Shown one piece after another: positions 18,414-27,876 of a stretch of 64,000 nt of DNA. The translations under genes were made by a program, and so were the position numbers. Within the stretch, counting starts at the first letter, position 1; every line of letters begins with the position of its first letter. The notes under the pieces are model-generated. The model was not told the DNA's origin, did not search any database, and worked only from the letters and a program-made list of their open reading frames with translations. Source of the DNA: Aliidiomarina sp. (lineage in GTDB: Bacteria; Pseudomonadota; Gammaproteobacteria; Enterobacterales; Alteromonadaceae); NCBI RefSeq assembly GCF_022565475.1, contig NZ_JAIUMR010000004.1, positions 132,557 through 196,556 of the forward strand. Reading direction: 5' to 3'.

Positions 18414-19018
18414 TGTCTTGTAATCGGGCAATTATGCAATTAAATCAAGAAGTCACGGTGTTTCCTGCGTCATATCACCTAGTTCATGAAACACTCGATA
18501 ATGAGCTTCTATTTTGTCAGAAAAATCTGCCAGTTATTCAACAATCTTATCGTGTGTTGCAAAGGCAAGCAGCGCGAGCGGTGGTGTGTCGTCACGATAA
18601 GATACTTTTGCTGTATACCGAGCGGTATGATGACTTTAGTTTCCCAGGCGGTGGTGTTGATCCTGGTGAATCATTGATTACTGGCTTGCGCCGCGAGCTC
18701 CAAGAAGAAACCGGTGCTCAAGATATTCAAGTCATTGCGCCCGTAGCGCAAGTTACTGAGTTTACACCGACTTGGAAGCGAGAGTGGGATCTTCTTTTTC
18801 AAACATCGTCATGGTTTGAGTGCAAAATTGGCGAAACACTAGCGGCGGCTAATTTGGAACATTATGAAGTGAGTAATGGCATGCGAGCGCAGTGGATCTC
18901 TGTTGCCGATGCGTTAACGCATAACCGTCGAGTCATTGCTCAGCGCCCAACAACGATGGGATTATCCATTCATCGCGAAACCCTCGTGTTAGAGCAAATA
19001 GCGAAGTCGAGATACTAA
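18413..19018 (+). CDS. Nudix hydrolase
   Basis: 201 residues. The Nudix box is present as GGGVDPGESLITGLRRELQ followed by EETGA (about residues 81-104), with the catalytic REL-x2-EE core intact. About 60 residues precede the fold, and an aromatic-rich segment follows. It may hydrolyse a nucleoside diphosphate-linked compound; the substrate cannot be told from sequence. The ATG overlaps the preceding stop codon; an alternative ATG is seven codons in, at 18434. It is the last gene of the DUF1538-PII-CBS-hydrolase run. Confidence 0.82.
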   Translation: MSCNRAIMQLNQEVTVFPASYHLVHETLDNELLFCQKNLPVIQQSYRVLQRQAARAVVCRHDKILLLYTERYDDFSFPGGGVDPGESLITGLRRELQEETGAQDIQVIAPVAQVTEFTPTWKREWDLLFQTSSWFECKIGETLAAANLEHYEVSNGMRAQWISVADALTHNRRVIAQRPTTMGLSIHRETLVLEQIAKSRY

Positions 19019-19099
19019 AAGTGGCAGGAAGGTGTTCGTGTGAATACATGCTATAAATACGGTGAATGGCTGAAATAGCCCTTGTCAGACCTGCTTAAA

Positions 19100-19169
19100 T
19101 TCAAAACAGTCACAATTTCACGTATAATCCCCCCGTTTTCTAATTTGCTGGCCGCTTTCTTTGAGCGGC
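19100..19169 (+). promoter_or_regulatory. Probable acnB promoter and 5'-leader hairpin
   Basis: A perfect TATAAT at 19123-19128 is preceded at 17 bases by TTCAAA (19100-19105), a fair sigma-70 pair. In the leader that would follow, GCCGCT (19151-19156) and AGCGGC (19164-19169) form a 6-bp GC stem with a 7-nt loop, about 27 nt before the acnB GTG. The stem has no T-run and is too short to be a clear terminator, so it may affect translation or mRNA stability. Confidence 0.55.
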
Positions 19170-19195
19170 GGGCATTCACCTGAGAGGAATCATTT

Positions 19196-21784
19196 GTGTT
19201 AGAACAATATCGCGCACATGTGGCCGAGCGTGCCGCAGAAGGAATTCCACCCAAGCCTCTGAACCCAGAGCAAGTTGCAGACTTGGTTGAGTTGTTAAAG
19301 AACCCGCCAGCGGGCGAAGAAGCGTTTTTGCTAGAACTGATCAGTGACCGCGTACCACCAGGGGTTGACGAAGCAGCCTACGTGAAAGCGGGCTTTTTAG
19401 CTGCAATCACCAAAGGTGAAGTCACTTCACCGATTATCGACAAGAAATTAGCGGTGAAACTACTGGGCAACATGCACGGTGGTTACAACATCGAAACCCT
19501 TGTGTCATTACTCGACGACGCCGAGCTAGCCGAAGCCGCTGGTGAAGAGCTGAAGCACACCATTTTGATGTTTGACGCCTTCCACGACGTGGAAGAGCGC
19601 ATGAAAGCCGGCAATGCTGTAGCGAAAGCTGTGGTCGAGTCATGGGCGAATGCAGAGTGGTTTACCAGCCGCCCAGAAATGCCAGAAAAAATTACTGCGA
19701 CTGTATTCAAAGTCACAGGTGAAACGAATACGGATGACTTATCACCAGCCCCTGATGCATGGTCTCGTCCTGATATTCCTTTGCATGCGAAAGCCATGTA
19801 CAAAATGCCACGCGAAGGAATTACCAACGCGGCTGAGCAAATTGCTGAACTAAAAGAAAAAGGCAACCCAGTTGCGTTCGTCGGTGACGTTGTCGGTACC
19901 GGTTCTTCGCGGAAGTCAGCAACCAACTCAGTGTTGTGGTTCATTGGTGACGACATGCCAGGTACCCCGAACAAGCGTTCTGGCGGTATTTGTATTGGTG
20001 GCAAAGTGGCACCGATTTTCTTCAACACCATGAAGGACACCGGTACTTTAGTTTTTGAAGCAGACGTAGACCAGATGAACATGGGCGACGTCATTCATAT
20101 TTATCCATTAGCGGGTAAAATTGAAAACGAAGCCGGTGAAGTGATTGCTGAGTACCAGTATGCGTCTGACGTGATTCTTGATGAAGTGCGCGCGGGTGGC
20201 CGGATTAACTTAATCATCGGCCGCGGTTTAACCACGAAAGCACGTGAGTCACTTGGTTTAGGTCGCTCTGACTTATTCCGTTCACCTGAACAGCCAAGTG
20301 ACAGCGGTAAAGGCTTTACGTTAGCGCAGAAAATGGTCGGTAAAGCCTGTGGTATCGACGGCGTTCGTCCTGGTACTTACTGTGAGCCACGCATGACCAC
20401 GGTTGGTTCGCAAGACACCACCGGCCCAATGACCCGTGACGAATTGAAAGACCTCGCCTGTTTGGGCTTTAACGCCGACTTAGTGATGCAGTCATTCTGT
20501 CATACGGCGGCCTATCCGAAGCCGGTTGATATTGAAACTCAGCACACCCTGCCAGACTTCATTATGAACCGTGGTGGTGTGTCTCTGCGTCCAGGTGACG
20601 GGATTATCCACAGCTGGTTAAACCGCATGTTATTGCCAGATACCGTGGGTACTGGTGGTGACTCGCATACGCGCTTCCCATTGGGTATTTCATTCCCAGC
20701 AGGTTCAGGCCTCGTTGCCTTCGCCGCAGCGACCGGCGTTATGCCACTGGATATGCCAGAGTCAGTATTGGTGCGCTTTAAAGGCAAAATGCAGCCAGGC
20801 GTCACTTTACGTGACTTGGTTCACGCCATTCCTTTGTATGCCATTAAAGAAGGTCTCTTAACCGTTGAAAAACGTGGTAAGAAGAACATCTTCTCTGGTC
20901 GTATTCTCGAAATCGAAGGTCTTGACAACCTCACAGTTGAGCAGGCATTTGAATTGTCTGACGCGTCGGCTGAGCGTTCAGCGGCTGGTTGTACGATCAA
21001 GTTGTCAGAAGAGTCGATTGCGGAATACTTACGTTCGAACATCACCATGTTACGTTGGATGATCGCCGAAGGTTACGGCGATGTCCGTACCCTTGAGCGT
21101 CGTGCACAGAAGATGGAAGAGTGGTTAGCGAACCCAGAACTGATGGAAGCGGACCAAGACGCCGAGTACTCTGCGGTGATCGAAATTGACTTAAACGAAA
21201 TCGTTGAGCCAATTCTTTGCTGCCCGAACGATCCAGACGATGCGAAAACCTTGTCTGACGTAGCTGGCGACAAAGTGGATGAAGTCTTCATCGGTTCTTG
21301 TATGACCAACATCGGCCACTTCCGCGCGGCAGGTAAATTGCTTGAGCAAAATACCAATCCATTGAACACGCAGTTGTGGATTGCGCCACCGACGAAAATG
21401 GACGAAGCGCAATTGATGGAAGAAGGTTACTACAACATCTATGGTCGTAACGGTGTGCGTACAGAAATGCCAGGCTGTTCACTGTGTATGGGTAACCAAG
21501 CACGGGTGAAAGCAGGTGCAACTGTGCTTTCAACCTCAACGCGTAACTTCCCGAACCGTTTAGGTGATGGTGCCAACGTGTACTTGGCTTCTGCAGAGTT
21601 GTCTGCAGTTGGCGCTATCTTAGGTAAAATCCCAACGCGTGAAGAATACATGGAATACGCGCAGAACATCGACGCGATGGCTGGCGAAGTTTATAAGTAC
21701 CTAAACTTTGACCAAATGCCTGACTTCCGCGCAGCAGAGCAAAAAGCGAAAGACACCATTATTCCGACGATTAATGTTGCCTAA
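19196..21784 (+). CDS. acnB: Aconitate hydratase B (bifunctional, 2-methylisocitrate dehydratase)
   Basis: This enzyme interconverts citrate and isocitrate in the TCA cycle using a [4Fe-4S] cluster. The GTG start after GAGAGG gives the expected N-terminus ([20 protein letters not shown]). The order is an N-terminal HEAT-like domain (1-160), the swivel domain (about 165-380, [13 protein letters not shown]), then the catalytic domains. Cluster Cys lie in [21 protein letters not shown] and [11 protein letters not shown]. At 862 residues it matches E. coli AcnB (865). It is monocistronic, with its own promoter and a strong terminator. Codon use is more biased than in its neighbours, consistent with high expression. 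Confidence 0.97.
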   Translation: MLEQYRAHVAERAAEGIPPKPLNPEQVADLVELLKNPPAGEEAFLLELISDRVPPGVDEAAYVKAGFLAAITKGEVTSPIIDKKLAVKLLGNMHGGYNIETLVSLLDDAELAEAAGEELKHTILMFDAFHDVEERMKAGNAVAKAVVESWANAEWFTSRPEMPEKITATVFKVTGETNTDDLSPAPDAWSRPDIPLHAKAMYKMPREGITNAAEQIAELKEKGNPVAFVGDVVGTGSSRKSATNSVLWFIGDDMPGTPNKRSGGICIGGKVAPIFFNTMKDTGTLVFEADVDQMNMGDVIHIYPLAGKIENEAGEVIAEYQYASDVILDEVRAGGRINLIIGRGLTTKARESLGLGRSDLFRSPEQPSDSGKGFTLAQKMVGKACGIDGVRPGTYCEPRMTTVGSQDTTGPMTRDELKDLACLGFNADLVMQSFCHTAAYPKPVDIETQHTLPDFIMNRGGVSLRPGDGIIHSWLNRMLLPDTVGTGGDSHTRFPLGISFPAGSGLVAFAAATGVMPLDMPESVLVRFKGKMQPGVTLRDLVHAIPLYAIKEGLLTVEKRGKKNIFSGRILEIEGLDNLTVEQAFELSDASAERSAAGCTIKLSEESIAEYLRSNITMLRWMIAEGYGDVRTLERRAQKMEEWLANPELMEADQDAEYSAVIEIDLNEIVEPILCCPNDPDDAKTLSDVAGDKVDEVFIGSCMTNIGHFRAAGKLLEQNTNPLNTQLWIAPPTKMDEAQLMEEGYYNIYGRNGVRTEMPGCSLCMGNQARVKAGATVLSTSTRNFPNRLGDGANVYLASAELSAVGAILGKIPTREEYMEYAQNIDAMAGEVYKYLNFDQMPDFRAAEQKAKDTIIPTINVA

Positions 21785-21806
21785 TTCGTTGCGCTGACGA
21801 AAACAC

Positions 21807-21840
21807 AAACCCCGGTACTGCGAAGTATCGGGGTTTTTTT
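21807..21840 (+). terminator. Rho-independent terminator of acnB
   Basis: A stem with arms around AACCCCGGTACT and AGTATCGGGGTT (one internal mismatch/wobble near the loop) and loop GCGA is followed by a T-run. It begins 23 bases after the acnB stop. Confidence 0.85.
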
Positions 21841-21949
21841 CATCGACTGATTGCAAGAATTCCACCATTGACCGCATTTGACTAGGTCTTCATGCCAAGA
21901 GCCGCTAAATTAACCGAGTGTTAACAATCAAGAATAATGAGGACAGGGT

Positions 21950-23461
21950 ATGAAGCTTCTGACACAAGGCCTAGTGGTTGCACTAGCTTTTGTTTGTACG
22001 ATGGCAGTTGCGGAAGAACACCGCCGTACGATTCCGATTGAAAGTGTCAATGTCACTGAGCACCGAATGCAAATTAACGGTCAACGCGTTGACTATAAAG
22101 TGTACGCAGGTACCTTGCCGGTGTGGGATGACAACGGCCACCCGACCGCGACGTTGCAGTACACCTACTACGAGCGTCAGGGCGTGCGCAATCAAGAAGA
22201 GCGGCCATTGATGATGTCCTTCAACGGTGGCCCGGGCTCAGCGTCCGTGTGGATGCATATCGCGTATACCGGACCGAAGTCGCTATTACTCGATGAAGAA
22301 GGCTATCCGGTGCAGCCATATGGCGTGCAGGACAACCCCTATTCGGTTCTTGATGTAACTGACATCGTCTTCGTTAACCCAGTCAACACCGGCTATTCAC
22401 GAGTGTTGCCGGGGCCAGATGGAAACATGCCGTCGCGCGACCAACAGCAACGGATGTTCTTTGGTGTCAATGCCGACATACAGTACCTGTCCGAGTGGAT
22501 AAACACCTTTGTGACGCGTTACAACCGCTGGCGCTCACCCAAGTTCCTTATTGGTGAAAGCTATGGCACGACCCGTGTTGCTGGCTTAGCGTTAGCGCTG
22601 CAAAACCAGCAGTGGATGTACCTCAATGGCGTGGTACTGGTTTCGCCAACGGACATGGGCATTGACCGTGATGGCCCAGTGAAAGCAGCCAATCGCTTAC
22701 CATACTTTGCCGCAACCGCTTGGTACCACGGCAAGCTTGACGACGAACTGCAGCAAGGTGATTTGTATGATTTACTGCCGAAAGTCGAAGAGTTTACGAT
22801 TAATACCTATTTACCGGCACTCGCGAAAGGTGCTTGGTTAGCGGACGACGAAAAGCAAGCCATTGCGGAGCAAGTAGCGCGTTACGCAGGTATTTCGGTT
22901 GAGTCTGTCTTGCAGAGCAACCTCGATATCGACACGGCGTTTTTCTGGAAGGAGTTGCTGCGTGACGAAGGCCATACGGTTGGCCGTCTCGATTCACGTT
23001 ATAAAGGTCTCGACCGCAAAGACGTGGGTGTGCGTCCAGATTTCAACTCGGAGCTAACCTCGTGGCTACACTCGTTTACGCCAGCTATTAACTACTATTT
23101 GCGGGAAGAGCTAGGCTTCGTAACCGACACCAAATACAACATGTTTGGTCCGGTGCATCCGTGGGATCGCAGTGGCAACAATACTGGTGAAAACTTGCGC
23201 CAAGCGATGGCTCAAAACCCTTACTTGAACGTGTTGTTCCAAGCCGGTTATTACGACGGTGCCACCAACTATTTTGATGCCAAGTACAGTATGTGGCAGT
23301 TGGATCCGAGCGGTAAGATGAAAGATCGCTTGTATTTTGAGGGCTATCGAAGTGGTCATATGATGTATTTACGTCGTCATGACCTCGAGCTTTCGAACAA
23401 CCATTTGCGTGACTTTATTAAAGCGTCTTTACCGGGTCGTAACGTGCCGGCGAAATATTAA
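21950..23461 (+). CDS. Secreted S10-family serine carboxypeptidase-like protein
   Basis: 503 residues with a signal peptide (hydrophobic core about 5-20, cleavage near AVAEE). The S10 fold is shown by FNGGPGSASVWMH (oxyanion loop), VFVNPVNTGYS, the nucleophile motif GESYGTTR (about residue 205), an Asp in AGYYDGATN (about 430) and the His in GHMMY (about 471). It likely trims C-terminal residues from peptides in the periplasm or outside the cell, fitting a protein-degrading marine heterotroph. It stands alone between terminators. The exact specificity is unknown. Confidence 0.88.
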   Translation: MKLLTQGLVVALAFVCTMAVAEEHRRTIPIESVNVTEHRMQINGQRVDYKVYAGTLPVWDDNGHPTATLQYTYYERQGVRNQEERPLMMSFNGGPGSASVWMHIAYTGPKSLLLDEEGYPVQPYGVQDNPYSVLDVTDIVFVNPVNTGYSRVLPGPDGNMPSRDQQQRMFFGVNADIQYLSEWINTFVTRYNRWRSPKFLIGESYGTTRVAGLALALQNQQWMYLNGVVLVSPTDMGIDRDGPVKAANRLPYFAATAWYHGKLDDELQQGDLYDLLPKVEEFTINTYLPALAKGAWLADDEKQAIAEQVARYAGISVESVLQSNLDIDTAFFWKELLRDEGHTVGRLDSRYKGLDRKDVGVRPDFNSELTSWLHSFTPAINYYLREELGFVTDTKYNMFGPVHPWDRSGNNTGENLRQAMAQNPYLNVLFQAGYYDGATNYFDAKYSMWQLDPSGKMKDRLYFEGYRSGHMMYLRRHDLELSNNHLRDFIKASLPGRNVPAKY

Positions 23462-23499
23462 GCACGACGCCTCAGAGGATACCTGTAATTGACAGATGA

Positions 23500-23546
23500 A
23501 ACCCGTGCGCTGATGGTATACCATCGCAGCACGGGTTTTTTATTGA
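23500..23546 (+). terminator. Rho-independent terminator after the S10 peptidase gene
   Basis: Arms AACCCGTGC and GCACGGGTT enclose an inner stem (GATGG/CCATC around TATA) and are followed by a T-run. The stem begins about 40 bases after the stop codon. Confidence 0.8.
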
Positions 23547-23567
23547 GTCATCATTGAGATAGAGCAC

Positions 23568-24491
23568 ATGAATGCATCATCTGTGCGGGTTGCTCCGCAA
23601 CGTTGGTATCGAGGACTGCAAGGGCAATTGGCCCGCTTAGCTGTGAGTGGTGTATTACCCATTCGCTGGCTGTATCCAAAACCAAAGCAAGCGTATCCTG
23701 CCAAAGCAGGGCGTTTACACGTTGAGATAGTCAGCCATTGCTGGCAGTACGCGCATTTACAAGCTTATCAGTTAAGCTCGTTAGTTTTGCATCCACCGCA
23801 AAACGTCGATGTGACTATGACGGTGTATTATTGCCCGGACGATGAGAAAACCAGAGCATTGTTGGCATTCTTTGCTGAGCAAAAGGTGGCGAATGTGATC
23901 TGGAACTGGCGTCCGCTGCCGAGAGAGCAGCTGTTCCGGCGTGGTATTGGCCGCAATCATGCGGCCCTGAACACGCGGGCGGACTGGATCTGGTTTACCG
24001 ATTGTGACGTGGTGTTTGCCGAAGGCACTTTAGACGCCTTAGCGCAGCAGCTTGATGGTCGCACCGATGCCTTGGTCTATCCAACCGAAGAGCGGGTAAC
24101 GTCATTACTGGCGGAAGACGACCCCTTGTTGCAAAAAGCAGCAGCCGCACAAGTGGTTGCGCTTGATGGAACCGAGTTTATCGTCAAAAAAATCACCAAA
24201 GCCACCGGCCCGCTGCAGATCACCCATGGTGATGCTGCTCGTGAACTCGGTTACTGTGACGCCATGTCGGTGTACCAGACGCCTGCAGACAGTTGGCAGA
24301 AGTGTTACGAAGACCGTGCCTTTCGTTGGTTACTCCGAACCATGGGCACAGCAATTACCTTGCCAGGCGTGTATCGCATCAGGCATATTTTTAAAGGACG
24401 CTATACTGGTTCAGAAACCAATACAAAGTTACGCAGCCAAATTCGCAAGTTGCAAATTGGCTGGCGTGATCGCAACGATAAAAAAGCGTAA
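23568..24491 (+). CDS. Glycosyltransferase, family-2-like (GT-A)
   Basis: 307 residues. From about residue 50 the sequence has a nucleotide-sugar-binding Rossmann-like start (HVEIVSHCWQYAHL), then a mid-region RNHAALNTRADWIWFTDCDVVF in which DCD is the metal-binding DxD motif. A C-terminal basic tail follows. The first 45 residues are basic and may sit near the membrane. It is an isolated gene followed 38 bases later by a DyP-type peroxidase on the same strand. The acceptor is unknown; no other polysaccharide genes are nearby. Confidence 0.72.
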   Translation: MNASSVRVAPQRWYRGLQGQLARLAVSGVLPIRWLYPKPKQAYPAKAGRLHVEIVSHCWQYAHLQAYQLSSLVLHPPQNVDVTMTVYYCPDDEKTRALLAFFAEQKVANVIWNWRPLPREQLFRRGIGRNHAALNTRADWIWFTDCDVVFAEGTLDALAQQLDGRTDALVYPTEERVTSLLAEDDPLLQKAAAAQVVALDGTEFIVKKITKATGPLQITHGDAARELGYCDAMSVYQTPADSWQKCYEDRAFRWLLRTMGTAITLPGVYRIRHIFKGRYTGSETNTKLRSQIRKLQIGWRDRNDKKA

Positions 24492-24529
24492 TCATCGCGC
24501 GAAAACGACTGTCGCAAAGGAACTCGACC

Positions 24530-25429
24530 ATGACCCAACCGATTCGCCCACAAACTGGCGTATGTGCTGAAGCAAGCCTCCACGGCTTGCTCTTATTACT
24601 GCATGTGACCTCTGAACAACCGGAAAAAGTCCGCCGTCGTTTAGCGGAGTTTGCCGATTTTGCCCATAAGTTTGAAGAGCGTTTCTCCGAGTCATTATTG
24701 AGTCTAGTGCTGGCGGTTGGCGAACCCTATTGGGACGTATTGTCGCCTGACTCCCGTCCGGATGGTTTAAAAACCATCCCTGAATTTTCAAAAAGTGAGC
24801 ATTCACTACCAGTAACACCCTTTGATTTAGCAATCGTGATTCGTTCGGATCGATTTGATGCTAATTATGCGACGGGTCTGGAGTTACTCAATTGGCTGGG
24901 AGACTTAGTCGAGCTGGCGGAAGAATACACACCATTTCGTTACCTCGATGGCCGTGATTTGTTTGGCTTTAAATATACCAACGAACATATGGGTGGCCCG
25001 CATCGTCGCGAGCTGGCCTTGGTATCTGCTGAACAGGATCCGGAGTTTGCTGGTGGCAGCTTTCTGTGGCTACAGCTGAGTAAATTGGCACTACAAAAAT
25101 TTCAGCGTTTAAGCACTGCCGAGCAAGAGAAAGTCATGGGGCGAGAGCGCGCGAGTGCGCGACTGATGAAAACGGCGAAAGCCACCCATGCAGAGAAAAC
25201 CGAAGGAGATTTGTGGCGTTTACACATGCCTTACGGCGGTTTGCAACGTCCACATGAATTAAGTCTTTTATTTGCCGGACGGGTCGATTTACTGGACCAA
25301 TGGCTGCGCAAACGCCTAGAGCAAGGCGAAGATGGCGAAAGTGATCCGCTACTCGATTATATTTTGATTGAACATTGCAGCGCCTATTTTGTACCCGCAT
25401 TGAACTGGTGGCGACAGCTCGGACGCTAA
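24530..25429 (+). CDS. DyP-type heme peroxidase
   Basis: 299 residues, cytoplasmic (no signal or Tat motif). A divergent GxxDG site is present as [12 protein letters not shown], supplying the distal Asp. [14 protein letters not shown] matches the family core strand. The proximal heme His lies in [10 protein letters not shown], and the distal Arg in [10 protein letters not shown]. Organisation is like YfeX-class DyPs. It may oxidise organic reductants with peroxide or act on heme; the physiological substrate is not clear. No encapsulin gene or encapsulin-targeting tail is seen. Its end overlaps the end of the convergent argR by 4 bases. Confidence 0.78.
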   Translation: MTQPIRPQTGVCAEASLHGLLLLLHVTSEQPEKVRRRLAEFADFAHKFEERFSESLLSLVLAVGEPYWDVLSPDSRPDGLKTIPEFSKSEHSLPVTPFDLAIVIRSDRFDANYATGLELLNWLGDLVELAEEYTPFRYLDGRDLFGFKYTNEHMGGPHRRELALVSAEQDPEFAGGSFLWLQLSKLALQKFQRLSTAEQEKVMGRERASARLMKTAKATHAEKTEGDLWRLHMPYGGLQRPHELSLLFAGRVDLLDQWLRKRLEQGEDGESDPLLDYILIEHCSAYFVPALNWWRQLGR

Positions 25430-25890
25430 ACCGATTCGAAGAGACGTTGCACGTTTTCGAGCGTTTCGTCGATCGTGGCAGTATTGACCGGCGCAATAAA
25501 AATAGTGTCATCACCGGCGATCGTGCCCAGCACACCTTCTTTACGACCCACCGAGTCGAGCAGGCGCGCGATCAGCTGTGCTGCGCCAGGCGTGGTGCGG
25601 ATAATGATCATTACTTCATTGTGCTCAACTTCGAGTACCAATTGGCGGACGGAACTGCGCGCTGACGGCATGGAAAGTTCTGGCGGTAAGCAATAAACCA
25701 TTTCTTCGAGCGCGTTGCGTGCACGAACGGCCCCAAACTTACTCAACATGCGCGAGACTTTCGATTGATTGACGCCTTCGAAGCCACGTTCCTGCAAAGC
25801 GACAACAATCTCCGCTTGCGACGAATAGCGCTCTTCTTTCAAAATTTCGCGAAATGCTTCGACTAAATGATCGTGCTGAGTTGACGCCAT
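25426..25890 (-). CDS. argR: Arginine repressor ArgR
   Basis: This is the arginine-dependent hexameric regulator of arginine metabolism. The longest frame begins at 25965, but the ATG at 25890 gives 154 residues, close to E. coli ArgR (156). The N-terminal winged helix ([27 protein letters not shown]) is intact. The C-terminal oligomerisation/arginine-binding domain includes [15 protein letters not shown] and [11 protein letters not shown], the latter with the Asp pair contacting arginine. It diverges from mdh, as in many gammaproteobacteria. No clear ARG box was identified in the 193-base spacer. Confidence 0.95.
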   Translation of the reverse strand: MASTQHDHLVEAFREILKEERYSSQAEIVVALQERGFEGVNQSKVSRMLSKFGAVRARNALEEMVYCLPPELSMPSARSSVRQLVLEVEHNEVMIIIRTTPGAAQLIARLLDSVGRKEGVLGTIAGDDTIFIAPVNTATIDETLENVQRLFESV

Positions 25891-26083
25891 ACTGAGACCA
25901 TACCATCGTCTAATTGTTGAAGTTATGTAATCGCGGCACAGTGTATCGGATTTTTTCCAGAACACCTAGTTTTCAGCGCCTACAAGGGTAATTTTTCTCG
26001 TCAGTTAAACGGCCGTTTTATTGTTTTTTGGGCGCTGATCGGCTAAGGTTTAGCCCCCCGCAACGAATTGAATGGAGTGCGAT

Positions 26084-27019
26084 ATGAAAGTTGTAGTTTT
26101 AGGCGCCGCAGGCGGTATCGGTCAGGCGTTATCTTTACTGTTGAAAACCCAATTACCTGCTGGCTCAGACTTAGCATTATTCGACATTGCACCAGTAACT
26201 CCAGGTGTTGCTGTTGACTTAAGCCACATCCCAACGGCTGTGTCTGTTAAGGGTTATGGCCAAGACGGTTTAGTTCAAGCACTCGAAGGTGCGGACGTCG
26301 TTCTCATTCCAGCTGGCGTGCCACGTAAGCCAGGCATGGATCGCTCAGACCTGTTCAACATGAATGCGGGCATTATCAAAAACTTGGTTGAGCACATTGC
26401 CGACACCTGCCCGAAAGCATTAATCGGAATTATCACCAACCCAGTGAACACGACAGTTGCTATCGCTGCAGAAGTGTTGAAAGCGAAAGGCGTTTACGAC
26501 AAAAACCGTTTATTCGGTGTGACGACGCTTGACGTCATCCGTGCGGAAACCTTCGTTGGCGAATTGAAAGGTTTGAACCCAGCTGAATTGCACGTACCCG
26601 TGATCGGCGGCCACAGCGGCACGACCATTCTGCCATTATTGTCGCAGGTTGAAGGCGTTGAGTTCAGCCAAGACGAAATCGAGTCATTAACCCACCGTAT
26701 TCAAAACGCGGGTACGGAAGTTGTTGAAGCGAAAGCTGGCGGCGGCTCTGCAACCCTGTCTATGGGCCAAGCAGCAGCACGTTTCTGTTTCTCGCTGGTG
26801 AAAGGCCTGCAAGGTGAAGCCGTGACTGAATACGCCTATGTTGAAGGTGACGGTAGCGACGCCCAGTACTTCGCACAAGCAGTACGTTTAGGCAAGAACG
26901 GCGTTGAAGAAATTCTGCCCTACGGCGAGCTCAGCGAATTTGAAGCGAAAGCGAAAGCGGACATGTTGGATGGCCTGAAGAAAGACATCCAAATGGGTAT
27001 CGACTTCGCTAACCAATAA
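26084..27019 (+). CDS. mdh: Malate dehydrogenase (NAD-dependent)
   Basis: This enzyme oxidises malate to oxaloacetate in the TCA cycle. The ATG at 26084 has TGGAGTG upstream and gives 311 residues (E. coli 312); the upstream ATG at 26072 lacks a ribosome site. Seen motifs are the nucleotide-binding [10 protein letters not shown], the substrate loop with [18 protein letters not shown], and the catalytic His in [10 protein letters not shown]. Codon use is strongly biased, as in acnB. It is followed by a terminator. Confidence 0.97.
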   Translation: MKVVVLGAAGGIGQALSLLLKTQLPAGSDLALFDIAPVTPGVAVDLSHIPTAVSVKGYGQDGLVQALEGADVVLIPAGVPRKPGMDRSDLFNMNAGIIKNLVEHIADTCPKALIGIITNPVNTTVAIAAEVLKAKGVYDKNRLFGVTTLDVIRAETFVGELKGLNPAELHVPVIGGHSGTTILPLLSQVEGVEFSQDEIESLTHRIQNAGTEVVEAKAGGGSATLSMGQAAARFCFSLVKGLQGEAVTEYAYVEGDGSDAQYFAQAVRLGKNGVEEILPYGELSEFEAKAKADMLDGLKKDIQMGIDFANQ

Positions 27020-27038
27020 GCCTCGATGCTGATTGAAG

Positions 27039-27075
27039 AAACCGCGCTCGGTGCAAACCAGCGCGGTTATTTTGT
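27039..27075 (+). terminator. Rho-independent terminator of mdh
   Basis: Stem AACCGCGCT/AGCGCGGTT with an 11-base loop and a T-rich tail, 20 bases after the mdh stop. Confidence 0.75.
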
Positions 27076-27172
27076 TTTTGTATTGAGCTTTTAGTATTAA
27101 TGTCGACGAAACAAAGTATTGAGAAATTACTCTATGAAGTGAACCTTCTCATTTAATCGGTTTGAATTAACG

Positions 27173-27799
27173 ATGAAACATTTACCTTTTCTCGGAGTAC
27201 TTAGCGCAGTTCTACTGTTTTGGTGGAGCGCTGGTTTATATCCGGGCGGCACTCAACTTGATCCAACGACGGTGGGGTATAGCTGGACTGAGAATACCAT
27301 TTCCGCACTGTTCCAGCCCTATGCCGTGAATGGCGAGGAAAACCCAGCGCGTTGGTACGCGACCTTTGCGGTATTTTTGTTTTGTCTGAGCATTGCCGCT
27401 GTATTCCATGCGATAGCGACTGCTGCGCAGCAATGGTCGCGCCGGTTTTATGCGGGCGCAGTTAGCCGTCATGGACAGATTATTCGCATCGCCGGTGTTG
27501 CGATGGCTGTGTTTACGTTTCTCGTTACAACACCGCTGCACCACATCAAAGTGACCATTGCACTGGTCTTCTTTTTGGTGACCGCAGTCACGCTGCTGAA
27601 TTGGCTGTGGCAGGCGAGGGCACACGGATTGTTTCTGCTAGGGCTACTCGCGCTTGCACTACCGGTGGTGAATGCGATTTTGTTTTACGGGCAAATGGGT
27701 TATGAATGGCTACCGCCAATTCAAAAAGCGGGGAAACTCGTGGCGGGGATTTGGTTGTTCGCAATTTATTATGGGTTCAGGCAGTATAAAATCGACTGA
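27173..27799 (+). CDS. Integral membrane protein of unknown function
   Basis: 208 residues with about six hydrophobic helices (near 5-20, 62-82, 105-122, 126-145, 152-172, 187-203). The layout (short loop after helix 1, conserved-looking SAL and HHI near helices) recalls DUF998/Frag1-type membrane proteins, but the match is weak. It has its own spacer after the mdh terminator. No function can be assigned. Confidence 0.6.
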   Translation: MKHLPFLGVLSAVLLFWWSAGLYPGGTQLDPTTVGYSWTENTISALFQPYAVNGEENPARWYATFAVFLFCLSIAAVFHAIATAAQQWSRRFYAGAVSRHGQIIRIAGVAMAVFTFLVTTPLHHIKVTIALVFFLVTAVTLLNWLWQARAHGLFLLGLLALALPVVNAILFYGQMGYEWLPPIQKAGKLVAGIWLFAIYYGFRQYKID

Positions 27800-27876
27800 A
27801 AATTGAGCAATCACTGTTGCAAAAACGTTAAATTGGGCTAAATCTTAAAGATTATCTCCAAAAGTTGAGCAGCCCG

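Noticed and set aside
20539..21669. Several minus-strand open frames under acnB
   Set aside because: They are shadows produced by the strong codon bias of acnB; none has a ribosome site or recognisable protein.
25891..26083. ARG boxes in the argR/mdh spacer
   Set aside because: No pair of 18-base palindromes resembling TGAAT-x4-ATTCA could be identified by eye.
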